From assembly GCA_023014485.1 (NCBI GenBank), contig JAJOZX010001727.1:393501-457500 (forward strand): a stretch of DNA of 64,000 nt. Reading direction: 5' to 3'. Position numbers and translations under genes: made by a program. This document shows, one piece after another, positions 31,791 through 42,760 of the stretch. Below the pieces are notes generated by a model that worked only from the letters and a program-made list of their open reading frames with translations, made no database searches and had not been told where the DNA came from. The DNA is from Bathynomus jamesi (Eukaryota; Arthropoda; Malacostraca; Isopoda; Cirolanidae). How positions within the stretch are numbered: the first letter of the stretch is position 1; each line of letters begins with the position of its first letter.

Positions 31791-32167
31791 AAAAAAAAAG
31801 CTATCCACTTCCACTGAAGCTCAACTTGCTGCCTTATTCCGAGGACTATACGCATAAATTCTTATATTTTTCACTGCATTTTGAATCACATGTAATATGA
31901 TTTAAATCAGAATGTTAGTTTTGTGTTACGCTATTTGTTCAACTGATCGAATAATCACATCATTGATCTGAAACAACAAAATATGTAGATAATGCAGTTA
32001 TAAATTTTTATACATTAAAGCTGTTATAGTGATTATTCGAATAAGGTATACGTGATAAATATGGCTATTATATGTCACAGAATGATTATGAAAAGTATTA
32101 ACAAATTTTATTATATTTATCAAAGAAGCGAAATATTTAAACGTCAACAACTAATTTGCTAACTTAC
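31791..32167. other. SDR gene intron or flank, nothing recognised
   Basis: AT-rich. The donor of the last recognised SDR exon (GTAAGTTAG on minus) lies at its right edge. Confidence 0.4.
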
Positions 32168-32323
32168 CTCGACGTGCGGAGGTGCTGAAAGGATGTGCAA
32201 AATGCTTCTCGTTATGTCATCAGGTGACAGATTTACGCGTAATGAGAGAAGTTTTTTGCTTTCCTCTTCACTGTCCAACAGTCGCCGGAAAAAATCAGTC
32301 TCCACCACACCGGGACTTATGCT
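32168..32323 (-). CDS. DHRS11-like short-chain dehydrogenase, exon 5 of those seen
   Basis: Flanked by tatttttag and GTAAGT. It encodes SISPGVVETDFFRRLLDSEEESKK...LSPDDITRSILHILSAPPHVE. SPGVVET is the SDR substrate/cofactor loop after the active site, and the end aligns with DVAEAVIYVLSTPAHIQ of DHRS11. The protein should continue with a short IGDIQMRP-like end in one more exon at lower coordinates, which I could not find. Confidence 0.88.
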
Positions 32324-32527
32324 CTAAAAATACACAAAGAATAGAATAAGATATTTAATTACGAGCGTCTATATAGAGTTAAAACTCTTCGGAATTAATA
32401 ATTATTGAATTAAAAAGATAAGAAACTTTCAAAACCATGCCTGTTCCTCATATCAAAGCGCTTATTACTCTACGATAAAAATATACTGTATACACTTCAT
32501 CTCTGGAAAACTTCATTCTTCACTCAC

Positions 32528-32657
32528 TGAAACTCTGATTTGCGACTTCAGCTCCCGCAGTTCCTGACGGAGACCATCCGTGATTGCTCTGACGGCGTGT
32601 TTGGTTGCCGTGTAAAAGTGAATGGGAGTTGACGTCTTCTGAAGATGACCGGCCAGA
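32528..32657 (-). CDS. DHRS11-like short-chain dehydrogenase, exon with Tyr-Lys motif
   Basis: Acceptor gtttcttcag, donor GTGAGT. Encodes (S)LAGHLQKTSTPIHFYTATKHAVRAITDGLRQELRELKSQIRVS. YTATK is the catalytic Tyr-x3-Lys. The conserved Ser lies at the start of the exon (ISS/LAGH). Phases agree with both neighbours: two bases carried over from 37194 and phase 0 at the end. The family reduces keto or hydroxysteroid-like substrates with NADPH. The exact substrate is unknown. Confidence 0.9.
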
Positions 32658-32975
32658 CTGAAGAAACAGAAGTGAAGTCTCATAAATTAGAATTGAAGAA
32701 TATACAGGGTGGGCCGAAAGTCTGGATCCATAGGAAAATATTTATTTTAATACATAAATTACAACAAATGGTAAATACTTAAAATGAATATCAACTTTAA
32801 CTCGTAAATGCGTATCCGTGATACTGTACAGTGGTTCGTACTCCAGTATAAACAACAAATTATAACAAATGCTCAAATTGGCGGCCTCTGACATCGAGAC
32901 ACTTAGGGATGGAATTTATGATTTTTAATAATTCTTCGAATTGACGTTCTCGAGATGCGTGTTTCATTTGATAAT

Positions 32976-34933
32976 TCACTAATCAACACTCCAACAGCCA
33001 AAATGTATCTTCGATGAAACCATCATTTCTTTAGTAATTCGACGTCGCTGAATCCGAAAATGACCTTCATTTTGCCTGATTGGTTCGCGTTTAGAAGATA
33101 CACGGGTGCCCTGTTTTCATTATTTCCCAATTGAAATGAATATATCATTGAAGCATAACATATGGCAACACTGTAGAATGTGCTCGTGGGCGCCGCATAT
33201 ATGCTGCATTACATGTGCAACTACATTACTTGAGTGGTACAATGGGAAACCGAGGTCAATGGGCTTTGGCATCCCCGTCGTGTGGAGGGAACAAAGTAAC
33301 CACGTGGATGACTGTTTATTCTGCATGGTTCCGCCATTACGTGGAATTAGTAAGAAGAAAAAATGGACCCTCAAGTATCCTAATGTTCCATCCACCATTC
33401 GACCTGTGCCCCATAACGAAGACATACCTGTGCCCAATCCTCCTACCTCCTTAGACACCCTCGATTTGGATGACGAAGAGCATCCTGTAACGAGTACAGA
33501 TGAAGACATTGCACATCCCACAACATCACAAGATACCGACTTTGTGCCCAGTGAACTGTCTACAGAACCGCATAAATCACCCAACACGAACTGAATGACC
33601 TCATCAGAGATTTGGACTTACCGAAGTCTAAGGCAGAATTGCTCGCCTCACGCCTTCAACAGTGGCATCTTCTTCATGATGATGTCCAAATATCCATGTA
33701 CCGCACTAGGCAATCCACGTTGGAGACTTTCTTCATCAAACATGATGACTTCGTGGTGTGTACAGATGTTGTTGGTTTAATGAATGCTCTAAATATAACA
33801 TACAGAGATGACGAATGGAGGTTGTTCATTGATGCCTCTAAGCTAAGCCTTAAGGCTGTACTACTTCATAACAAAAACGAAAAAGCTGCCATTCCAATTG
33901 GATATTCTGTCCACATGAAGGAGACATATGAAAATATGCAATATCTGCTTCACCACATAAACTACAACGCTCACAAATGGAGCATATGTGGTGATTTGAA
34001 AGTGATCGGCATGTTACTTGGTCTCCAGCAGGGTTACACGAAGTACTGCTGCTTCCTTTGCGAGTGGGACAGCCGTGCTAGGTCACAGCATTATGAAAGG
34101 AAGGAATGGCCTCTAAGAGAACGTTTAGTGCCAGGTGTGAAAAACGTTTCGTGCGAGCCATTAGTAGAGCCAAGCAAAATACTTCTACCACCGTTACATA
34201 TTAAGTTAGGGCTTATGAAAAATTTTGTGAAGGCACTCAATAAGGATGGAAAGGCATTTAAGTATCTTTTCCAGAAGTTCCCTCGACTCAGTGAGGCAAA
34301 AATCAAGGAAGGCATATTTGTTGGTCCTCATATACGAAATCTGATGAAAGATGAACATTTCGAGACACTTTTGGAGGGCGCAGAAAAGAAGCTTGGGTCT
34401 CGTTCAAGTCAGTGTCGCAAAATTTCCTTGGAAACAACAGAGCTCCAAATGCAGATGAATTGGTGGATAATATGTTGAAGGCGTACCAAAGAATGGGATG
34501 TAACATGTCTCTAAAAATTCATTTCCTCCATTCCCATTTCGACTTTTTCCCGGCAAACCTTGGTGAAGTAAGTGACGAACATGGGAACGTTTTCATCAGC
34601 AGATTTCAGCTCTTGAGAAACGTTACCAGGGCAAGTGAATTCATCTATGCTGGCTGATTTCTGCTGGTCAGTAATAAGAGACACTACACAGTCAGAGTAC
34701 AAGAGACAGGCCAAGAGGAAACGACATTGAAGTGAGTGTGCTCCTTAAAATACATATATGTTGTGGGATAAATTTTTACCAGTACTTACACAATAATTAC
34801 CATGATATCTTAAAAACGCGAACTAATTAAACAATTTCACTATCATTTTCAAATTCAGCATGCAAAAATACATAAGAATCGGCTACTTTCATTAAAGATA
34901 CAAAAAATTCCTTAAAATTTGTTGACCAGTGAT
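32976..34933 (+). mobile_element. Unclassified DNA transposon nested in the mariner
   Basis: 1.96-kb insertion with imperfect terminal inverted repeats: tcactaatcaaca at left and tgttgaccagtga at right (11 of 13 paired). A further subterminal pair, gtatcttcgatgaaa and its inverse tttcattaaagatac, lies about 30 bp inside each end. ATAAT occurs immediately outside the left end (32971-32975) and right end (34934-34938), and one copy fits the interrupted mariner frame. It encodes one protein. I cannot assign it to a known superfamily. The outer CACTA/CACTG recalls CACTA elements, but the flanking duplication does not. Confidence 0.7.
33106..34730 (+). pseudogene. Putative transposase of an unnamed multicopy animal protein family
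   Basis: About 540 residues after allowing frameshifts near 33580, 34395 and 34595, ending TGA at 34728-34730. I recognise the family as uncharacterised multicopy proteins of arthropods and cnidarians, but know no name. The N-terminal part has a Cys cluster, PVVWREQSNHVDDCLFC and an acidic linker. The core has LNDLIRDLDLPKSKAELL, WRLFIDASKLSLKAVLLH, WSICGDLKVIGMLLG, YTKYCCFLCEWDSRA and LPPLHIKLGLMKNFVKAL. The end has FLHSHFDFFPANLGEVSDEHG and SMLADFCWSVIRD. Asp of FIDAS, Asp of CGDLK and Glu of SDEHG-type motif could form a DDE triad on an RNase-H fold, which is my inference. The true start may lie upstream. Confidence 0.65.
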
Positions 34934-34938
34934 ATAAT

Positions 34939-35219
34939 CTTCTTGTTGACTTTACTGGACTATTCGTTAAAGTTTCACATACCATTGCAGAGGTATTTTC
35001 ATCAGTTGCAGTTTTTGGACGACCAGAACGCCGTCGATCATGTACACTTCCTGTTTCTTTGAAACGTTTAAACAACTTGCCAACAGTCGCATGTGTTACT
35101 GGATGCTTATCAGGATGATTTCTATTGAATTCGGTAGCAACTTCTCTGTGTGTAGCGCCCTGTCTTGCGTACATGAGCACAAGTTCTACCCGGTCTTCTG
35201 TTGTTAGATTCGAAGCCAT
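34939..35219 (-). pseudogene. Mariner transposase DNA-binding region
   Basis: Starts MASNLTTEDRVELVLMYARQ and continues through TVGKLFKRFKETGSVHDRRRSGRPKTATDEN to SPVKSTRRL, the two helix-turn-helix motifs and linker of a DD41D-type transposase. At RRL it is interrupted by the nested element. The gene resumes near 32970 on the same strand. Confidence 0.8.
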
Positions 35220-35439
35220 TTCTGGGCTGAAATAAAAAAAGTATTTGAGTATTTATACTGGAGTACGAACTACTGTACAGTATCACGGATACGCATTTAC
35301 GAGTTAAAGTTGATATTCATTTTAAGTATTTACCATTTGTTGTAATTTATGTATTAAAATAAATATTTTCCTATGGATCCAGACTTTCGGCCCACCCTGT
35401 ATATATATATATATATATATATATAAAACCTTTGGTATA

Positions 35440-35712
35440 ACCTTTGGTTAGGTTCCGTCCAAATTGTTCATTCTGACTCCACCTTAGACCTACAGTTTAA
35501 CGTGGAATCCGAACCACGCCCCACCAGCAGCCCAGCGTCTTAACCACTAGGCCACCGAGGGTACCCATTTATCTACCAACCACTTTTTTTTTGTGTGTGG
35601 AAGGATGAACAGCTGGGTTTTGCTGCGCGCCGGCTACAGTCACCGGGTCTCGAACCCGTGGCCGATGGATTCGTAGTCAGCAACGCTAACCACTACACCA
35701 CCGAGGCGCATC
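35440..35712 (-). mobile_element. Dimeric tRNA-derived SINE, copy 1
   Basis: On the minus strand two tRNA-like heads lie in tandem. The first has A box ggtggtgtagtgg and B box ggttcgagacc. The second has A box ggtggcctagtgg and B box ggttcggattcc. The first seems near 35640-35710, the second 35505-35560. The tail (ggtctaaggtggag... to cctttggttag) is shared with copy 2. Each box pair is a potential RNA polymerase III promoter. Confidence 0.75.
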
Positions 35713-35850
35713 CAGATCCTTCACTTGGTTCGAGAGAGAGAGAGAGAGAGAGAGACTGTACAAGCCAATATTGTGAGGATTATACATTAGATGGAATTCA
35801 ATAGAAACGGAGTCTGTTTGCGATACTCAGGTCATACCCGCAAAATTAAT
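35709..35850 (+). repeat. Dispersed repeat carrying a GA microsatellite (copy 1)
   Basis: Reads cagatccttcacttggttcg, GA run, then gactgtacaagccaatattg and on to gatactcaggtcatacccgc. It matches 36957-37105, so the microsatellite is part of the repeat. Confidence 0.75.
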
Positions 35851-35864
35851 TCATATATATATAT

Positions 35865-36147
35865 AGCCTTTGGTTAGCTTCCGCCCGAATTGTTCATTCT
35901 GACGAAGGTCAAGCTTTTCACTCCACCTTAGACCTACAGTTTAACGTGGAATCCGAACCAAGTCCCATCAGCAGCCCAGCGTCTTAACCACTAGGCCACC
36001 TAGGGTACCCATTTATCTACCAACCACTTTATTGTGTGGAAGGATGAACAGCTGGGTTTTTCTGCGCGCCGGCTGCCGTCGGGTCTCGAACCCGGGGCCG
36101 ATGGATTCGTAGTCAGCGGCGCTAACCACTACACCACCGAGACGCAT
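35865..36147 (-). mobile_element. Dimeric tRNA-derived SINE, copy 2
   Basis: Same structure as copy 1. The first B box reads ggttcgagacc and the second ggttcggattcc, with A boxes upstream of each. The tail contains agcttgaccttcgtc, resembling the LINE-C tail. TA-rich sequence borders both ends. Confidence 0.78.
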
Positions 36148-36956
36148 ATATATATATATATATATATATATACACTGTAGTTATACGTTTTCACCTACAG
36201 AAAAGTTTGGTGATACAAGTTACTTAAATCAGCCACTATCTAATGTTATCATTTAATGAAATTTGTGAGTATGTTACGTACAATGCATAATTATGAAAAG
36301 TTGATAACACGCTTAAAACATACAAGTTTTCAAATCTTATAGCGCACACACACACACACACACACACATTACATTATGTACATAAGTAAATCATACACAC
36401 ACATTGTAAACAATACACTTAATGTGAATCTTAATTATATGCTAAATCACATTCATCACGTATAAAGGTCAGCCGATGTAAATATTGAAAAAATACTTTA
36501 AAATTCAACCTCCATGAAAGATCTTTCTTTTTTTAAAGCTTAAACACCCAATTAAATAAATGAAGAATATCACGCACCCCAAATATTGATATATTCTTTG
36601 GTATTCGAAGAAATATCTATTTGTCGGATAACCTATGTACAGTTTCTCTGTTTACATAATTAGCGCTATGCCCATTTTTTTAACGCATAATTACTGAGAA
36701 TTCTCGAAAAAATCGATACCTTTAATATTAGAAATTTCAGCAGGTTTCATCTCATATGGTGAGAACGTCATTCGTATCAAGCTTCTTTTATAACAATATT
36801 AATCGAAAAGAGTAAAAAAAATAATTTGGGGGGGGGGGGGGGGGGGAGACTTATACAGACATTTTTGTATTAAGAATTTAAAGTGAATTATTTATGTATA
36901 GGGTAGGTCATGTCAAACATATATGTGAACTAAAAGAAACATTGTCGTTATAGCAC
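36148..36956. other. Intronic, microsatellites and a poly-G tract
   Basis: Contains a CA run (36344-36368) and a G tract (about 36827-36847). No gene recognised. Confidence 0.5.
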
Positions 36957-36974
36957 CAGATCCTTCACTTGGTT

Positions 36975-37019
<45 letters not shown>

Positions 37020-37105
37020 ACAAGCCAATATTGTGAGGATTATAGATGGAATTCAATAGAAACGCAGTCTGTTTGGGATACTCAGGTCATACCCGCAAAA
37101 TCAGG
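36957..37105 (+). repeat. Dispersed repeat carrying a GA microsatellite (copy 2)
   Basis: Same unit as 35709-35850 with a longer GA run, here without a neighbouring SINE. It shows the unit moves or duplicates independently. Confidence 0.75.
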
Positions 37106-37193
37106 CGACGTTAATCTCTTCAGTAAGTACAGCTCCTATATTTCGCTGAACCAAATTATAATTCGATGTTAATAATTAATTATTAATTATTAC

Positions 37194-37323
37194 CTGCTGA
37201 TGTTAATTATATGTCCATCATCGACTTTCCTCTCCCTCATTGACGCTAGAGAGAGCTTCGTGCAGAGGCACAGAGCAACGACATTGAGGTTCATCATTGC
37301 CCTCCATTCCACGGGAGAACCAT
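37194..37323 (-). CDS. DHRS11-like short-chain dehydrogenase, internal exon
   Basis: Acceptor tttctctttag, donor GTAATA. It encodes (D)GSPVEWRAMMNLNVVALCLCTKLSLASMRERKVDDGHIINIS. NLNVVAL contains the structural Asn of SDR proteins, and VDDGHIINI leads into the catalytic Ser at the next junction. Phases match the exons on each side (phase 1 in, phase 2 out). Confidence 0.9.
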
Positions 37324-37859
37324 CTAAAGAGAAAGAAAAGAATGAGTTCATTGAGCGATAGAACTACGTTGATGAATGACAATTATGGAAGCTGAATAAG
37401 CCTTAGAAATTCATAATGAATGCAACATTCACGCTGCATTTAATTAAAAATGAATTTGCCATCATTTACTGTGCATAATAACATTGCGGCCTACTTTACA
37501 GATATATTAAGAAGGTAGACCCATAAATTTTAAATTATTATATTTTTTAATCTTTTTTAATCATAACTGAAATTATTTCTTAAATTATCTTCATTTCTTA
37601 CAAATTATATTTCTTTTTTAATAAAACTTTATGTCCTCAATTAACAAAAATAAGAGATGATTATTTACTTTATTATACTGAAAAAAAAAAAAATAACCTC
37701 ACTTGTGCTTTTTCACGAATATTTTTAGAACGCATCCGCATGTTCTCGAGAACAGTAGATTCCAAAGAAATATTGTAATTAATTTCAGTTGCATTATTTA
37801 CGTCAATAAATGTCTTTCTTTAATTTTTCTAATTTAATGTACTATATATATATATATAT
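37324..37859. other. SDR intron, nothing recognised
   Basis: AT-rich, ending in a short TA run that borders the hAT. Confidence 0.4.
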
Positions 37860-38784
37860 TAGTGATGTAGCGGATGAGGATGTTTGATTTCAACATCCGC
37901 GGATGCGGATGCGGATGTCTACATTTTCGTTATTTTTTAGGATATATTCGAGATTTGTTGTGTTTAACGTATATAATAAGTTATTATATAGAGAGAGCTG
38001 TAGCTATAATGTAATATAATTGATTAATTGTACAATAATTGCTGTACTTTTCTCTGAACATATAAAATAATATCAAGCATCTAACTAATATAGAAATCAA
38101 TTAGTGAATTCGTCTGCAAATAAATTTGTTATATTTTGTTGAGTTTCAGCCACAATTAGAAACCATAATTGTGTTACCAGGATGCGGGACGTGAACCCAA
38201 CTCGAATGCACCCCACCGACCTCTTTCCCCAACCTCCTCCACCCTTATAGAAAGAGATCTTTAATTAGCTTGATAACTATTTATATTAAGTTTAAAGTTT
38301 TATTAGGCATATTTATAAATGAGTAATTAAAATAAAGTAAACTAAGATGTTCATCGTTTAATGTTCAAACTTAATTATAGAAAGGTTATGCTTAAGGAAC
38401 ATTAACTTTTCTGCCTTTTCTGCTGCCAGTCTGTTTCTCTTTTCATCATATATTAATCCAGCACTGCTAAATAATCTCTCTGCCAAGTGATGATTTAACT
38501 CGTTCTAATGTAATAGGTGAAAATAACTTAGCTTTGTAACGTGGATCTAAGTAGGTTGCAAGAGAGTAACTTCATACAAGAACAGCCTCTCGTCTTGTCG
38601 CTTGCATCACTTTTGCGCACAATGAACTAGTTCTATTAATATAGTAGAATTTGATAATTTCCGCTTATTAATGACGTTTTATCTCAACGGTCCACATCCG
38701 CACGACATCCGCAGTCCAAAGTGCGGATGCGGACGCGGATGCGAGAAAATGTGCGGATGCGGATGCGGATGTGACCTACATCAC

Positions 38785-38786
<2 letters not shown>
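37860..38786 (-). mobile_element. hAT-like element, internal deletion of the 41498 type
   Basis: 927 bp with ends tagtgatgtag and ctacatcacta, and subterminal GCGGATG repeats. It is nearly identical to 41498-42763 except that about 330 bp of transposase sequence is missing between aataatctctc and tgccaagtgatg. Non-coding. Confidence 0.8.
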
Positions 38787-38814
<28 letters not shown>

Positions 38815-38815
<1 letters not shown>

Positions 38816-38941
38816 AAAATTTTTTCACGAAAGTAACACGAAAAATATTTATAATGAATAAAACCACGAAGGAAAGGAAACACAGAATGGTGCTCAAGCG
38901 CTTGAGCACCATTCTGTGTTTCCTTTCTTCGTGGTTTTATT

Positions 38942-38946
<5 letters not shown>
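38815..38946. mobile_element. Penelope-like terminal hairpin
   Basis: The end sequence of the element in the 44306-48376 palindrome (aataaaaccacgaaggaaa ... gtgctcaagcgctt) appears here as a short hairpin centred near 38901, lacking all coding sequence. Confidence 0.7.
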
Positions 38947-38981
<35 letters not shown>

Positions 38982-39054
38982 CAAGCTCAAAAAAATTAAA
39001 TTCAAATAGCTTGAAATAAGAATGTCCAAAGAATTTTTATTATTTGCATTGCAT

Positions 39055-39066
39055 ACACACACACAC

Positions 39067-39106
<40 letters not shown>

Positions 39107-39135
39107 TATATATATATATATATAATATATATATA
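39055..39135. repeat. Compound (CA)n-(TA)n microsatellite
   Basis: CA run followed by TA runs. Confidence 0.9.
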
Positions 39136-39204
39136 AAAGGTTAATCAAATATGCGTGACAATATATGAGACGTAAGTCATTTAAGTGTGTTTGCATCTTG
39201 CCCT

Positions 39205-39208
39205 TTAG

Positions 39209-39244
<36 letters not shown>

Positions 39245-39550
39245 GCAATTGGGTATAAGTAAAGTCGAGTGTGTGATAATTTGCAGATGAAGCGGAGCAA
39301 TATTTTGTGTGAGGTAACATTTGGTACCTCGAAACATTGAAAAATTTGTATTAAAAAATCTAAAAACATTTTTACTGTCTGGGAAAAAAAAAGATAGGTT
39401 GGTCCTGACTAGGTTTGGTTGGGTTAGGTTAGGTAATTTAATGAGTACGTCATTATTTAATGACTTAACAGAAACCAACCTTCGAGCCCTCAATTGCGTC
39501 CAAAATACTTATCACGCCCTTCCCCATTCGATGGCACCTTTTCATGAATG
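39205..39550 (-). repeat. Dispersed GT-containing repeat (copy 2, uninterrupted)
   Basis: Counterpart of 21200-21990 without the MITE. It keeps the GT run, the ggtttggttgggttaggtta block and ctcaattgcgtcc. Confidence 0.65.
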
Positions 39551-39672
39551 AAATAGGGTTTATAAATAGGGTAAGTAATGTATATTTTAGCCTCGCAAAT
39601 AGTTTAAGGATTTATTAGTTGACTTGAAAGTGATATTCTGCAAAATTTTATAATAAAATGTAGCTTTAGATC

Positions 39673-39861
39673 AGTGGCTTTCAACCAGGAGTACATGTAC
39701 TCGTAGGGGTACATATTACATTTTTCAGAGGTACATAGTGAGCTGACAAACTACGTGTTTCTCTCACTTTTCTTTTCTTTTAAAAATTAATTTTTAGAAA
39801 CATTTCAATAATGCAAGTTTTATATATATAATATATATATATATATAATATAATATATATA

Positions 39862-39919
<58 letters not shown>

Positions 39920-39949
39920 ATATATTTTTTTTTTTTTCACAATGGAGCC

Positions 39950-40046
<97 letters not shown>

Positions 40047-40125
40047 ACGTATTTTGTAGAGGAATACACGAAAACACCTTGACTTTTCAAAATAGTACAC
40101 CGTGGAAACAAAGTTGAAAACCTTG
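39673..40125. mobile_element. hAT-type MITE filled with microsatellite
   Basis: Starts cagtggctttcaaccaggag and gtacatgtactcgtaggggt, a widespread hAT MITE end. The right end reads aaagttgaaaacc as a partial inverse. Between them are long TA and TG runs (39817-40042). Confidence 0.55.
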
Positions 40126-40959
40126 TTTCCGATCATTCATAGATCATAGATCAATTCTCCATTTAATGTGAAAATGTCAAATATACGGAAATGTGTTCTT
40201 GTATACCTGAATTTCCCATTATCCTTTAAAGGTTAAAAATACTTTTATTTGAATTTCATCTTTATTAAGTTTGTTATACGCATGTTCCTATATAAGACGA
40301 TGGGTAATATTTTAATAAAATAGAAACATTTTTGTACCAATTATATTGTAACAACATCGAATTTTGAAGTATGCTTTCGGCCATACTTTGAAATCGACGA
40401 AGGCCTGGTTTTGAAGTAACAAATTCAGATTTTTGAACTTGCCATCATGATCATCGGCCTTGACTCCAACAGAGAATTTATGGAGAGTTGAAGATCTCGG
40501 TTAAAATAAAAGCTTACCAGTTTTAACATTTTTTATGAGATGAAAGAATGTGCGGTTGAAGAATAGAACAGCATTTCTCGGGAAACATGCGCTAAATTTA
40601 TTAAAAGTATAACAAGTGAATGGTCGAAGGGATGAAAGTCAAGGGTAGTCATGCGAAATATTAATAAGAGGGTATGAATACTTGTTCTTGTTAAAATGCT
40701 ATTCTCATTTTGTTACATAATTTTTACGAGACTGTTTCTATTTATTAAAATATCAGTCATCATAAAAAATAAGAACATATAATTACGCCAGCAATCTTGA
40801 GTTTCCGACCAACGAAGCGAATGGACAATAAGAACATATAATTACGCCATCAATCTTGAATTTCAAACCAACAAAGCGAATGGACAAAGTAACGATTTTT
40901 TCGTATTTTTAAAACTTTATAATTAGTTTCCTAATTAATGAGTGCTTTTGTTTTTAAGT
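40126..40959. other. SDR intron with a tandem duplication
   Basis: Unique-looking sequence. A 59-bp unit (agaacatataattacgcca...gcgaatggacaa) is tandemly duplicated at about 40771-40888. Confidence 0.5.
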
Positions 40960-41460
40960 ATATATTAGTTAAAGGCCTTATCTCATGGTTGGTTGTGTGT
41001 ATTCGATCGGATGTACACAATGTGACTCAGTATATATAGGTCAAACGGGTAAAACGTTAGATATTAGGGTAAAACAATATAAATATGCGTGTAGAATAGC
41101 AAGTAATTCTAATGCATTGTTTGACCATATTTATAGATGTAATCGTAATATCAAGTGGGACAGTTAGCGCTCGTTAAAAACAGAGATATAACTGAAAGGC
41201 ATATTCTAGAATGTGCATTTATCCATTTTTAAAATAATTTCAATAACAGTGCGGGAATGTATAAAATTGACAATATCCTGTTAAAATACATTTTGCCTCT
41301 AATGAACTCTTGTTAATCATGTGCTAATCTTTTTGTTTTTCTGTCCCGTGGTATATATTTTTGTCATCTCTCCTTCTCCCTTCATTCCCTGACGAGGTGT
41401 ACTTCTGAATACATGAAACGCCTTGGAATCATTTTATTTTTCCTTGTGGGTTTGCATCAT
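40960..41460 (+). mobile_element. Penelope-like element, 3' fragment (PLE-3)
   Basis: GIY-YIG end plus 3' UTR. The UTR carries a hammerhead-like core at 41389-41418 (CTGACGA, GTGTA/TACAT stem, GAAA). The sequence ends in TA-rich DNA. Confidence 0.75.
40985..41167 (+). pseudogene. Penelope-like GIY-YIG fragment
   Basis: Reads MVGCVYSIGCTQCDSVYIGQTGKTLDIRVKQYKYA, with GCVY (GIY strand), C-x2-C, VYIG and the conserved Arg, plus LFDHIYRCNRNIKWDS. It stops at TAG 41165-41167, short of the usual domain end. RT absent. Confidence 0.8.
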
Positions 41461-41497
41461 ATATATATATATATATTATATATATATATATATATTA

Positions 41498-42760
41498 GTG
41501 ATGTAGCGGATGTCATTTTTTTCACATCCGCGGATGCGGATGTTTGATTTCAACATCCGCGGATGCGGATGCGGATGTCTACATTTTCGTTATTTTTTAG
41601 GATATATTCGAGATTTGTTGTGTTTAACGTATATAATAAGTTATTATATAGAGAGAGCTGTAGCTATAATGTAGTATAATTGATTAATTGTACAATAATT
41701 GCTGTACTTTTCTCTGAACATATAAAATAATATCAAGCATCTAACTAATATAGAAATCAATTAGTGAATTCGTCTGCAAATAAATTCGTTATATTTTGTT
41801 GAGTTTCAGCCACAATTAGAAACCATAATTGTGTTACCAGGATGCGGGACGTGAACCCAACTCAAATGCACCCACCGACCTCTTTCCCCAACCTCCACCC
41901 TTATAGAAAGAGATCTTTAATTAGCTTGATAACTATTTATATTAAGTTTAAAGTTTTATTAGGCATATTTATAAATGAGTAATTAAAATAAAGTAAACTA
42001 AGATGTTCATCGTTTAATATTCAAACTTAATTATAGGAAAGTTATGCTTAAGGAACATTAATTTTTCTGCCTTTTCTGCTGCCAGTCTGTTTCTCTTTTC
42101 ATCATATATTAATCCAGCACTGCTAAATAATCTCTCGCTTGGTACGTTTGTTGGAGGACAGGCTAAATGTTTCCTTGCAAGTTTACTCAAGTATGGATAG
42201 ATATTCTGCGTATTTTTCCACCAACTACTAGGATTGTCACATGCAGCCAGGCGTTTTTCTTGGTGATAGCTCTCGATCATTTTTACTACATCTTTTGACA
42301 TCGCGTAGGTCTCGTCATCGCTGCTTGACTCAAGAAACTGAGAGAGAGATTCTGTGATAGATTTGCTTGTTGAAGGTGTTGGTTCTGTCACTGAAACTTT
42401 ATTCTTTTGGTGGGTGGCGAAGCGACAGATTCAAGAGATTGAAGCTCTTCAACTGCTTTGCCAAGTGATGATTTAACTCGTTCTAATGTAATAGGTGAAA
42501 ATAACTTAGCTTTGTAACGTGGATCTAAGTAGGTTGCAAGAGAGTAACTTCATACAAGAACAGCCTCTCGTCTTGTCGCTTGCATCACTTTTGCGCACAA
42601 TGAACTAGTTCTATTATTATAGTAGAATTTGATAATTTCCGCTTATTAATGACGTTTTATCTCAACGGTCCACATCCGCACGACATCCGCAGTCCAAAGT
42701 GCGGATGCGGATGCGAGAAAATGTGCGGATGTTCCGCGGATGCGGATGTGACCTACATCA

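Larger units (their letters stand above)
32705..35399 (-). mobile_element. DD41D-type mariner derivative in the SDR intron, hosting a second transposon
   Basis: Long inverted repeats of about 150 bp (outer bases cagggtgggccgaaagtctg) lie next to TA. The transposase start is on the minus strand at the right end. After removing 32976-34933 the helix-turn-helix region is continuous. Its downstream part (NETRISRTSIRRIIKNHKFHP) is then joined to the last residues of the gene (DVRGRQFEHLL). This is therefore an internally deleted mariner that later received another insertion. Confidence 0.8.

Noticed and set aside
33120..33587. Minus-strand ORF of 155 codons
   Set aside because: Shadow of the plus-strand reading with PVVWREQ and the acidic linker, which matches a recognised family.
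35630..35712. A functional tRNA gene (A and B boxes)
   Set aside because: Duplicated with a second head and a shared tail in two copies, and the cloverleaf is not maintained. A SINE explains it better.
39780..40136. Long Tyr-Ile repeat ORFs, here and at 42649-42861, 43624-43893, 44613-44870 and 45045-47701
   Set aside because: They are translations of TA, TG and related microsatellites, including both arms of the PLE-4 palindrome, and encode nothing.
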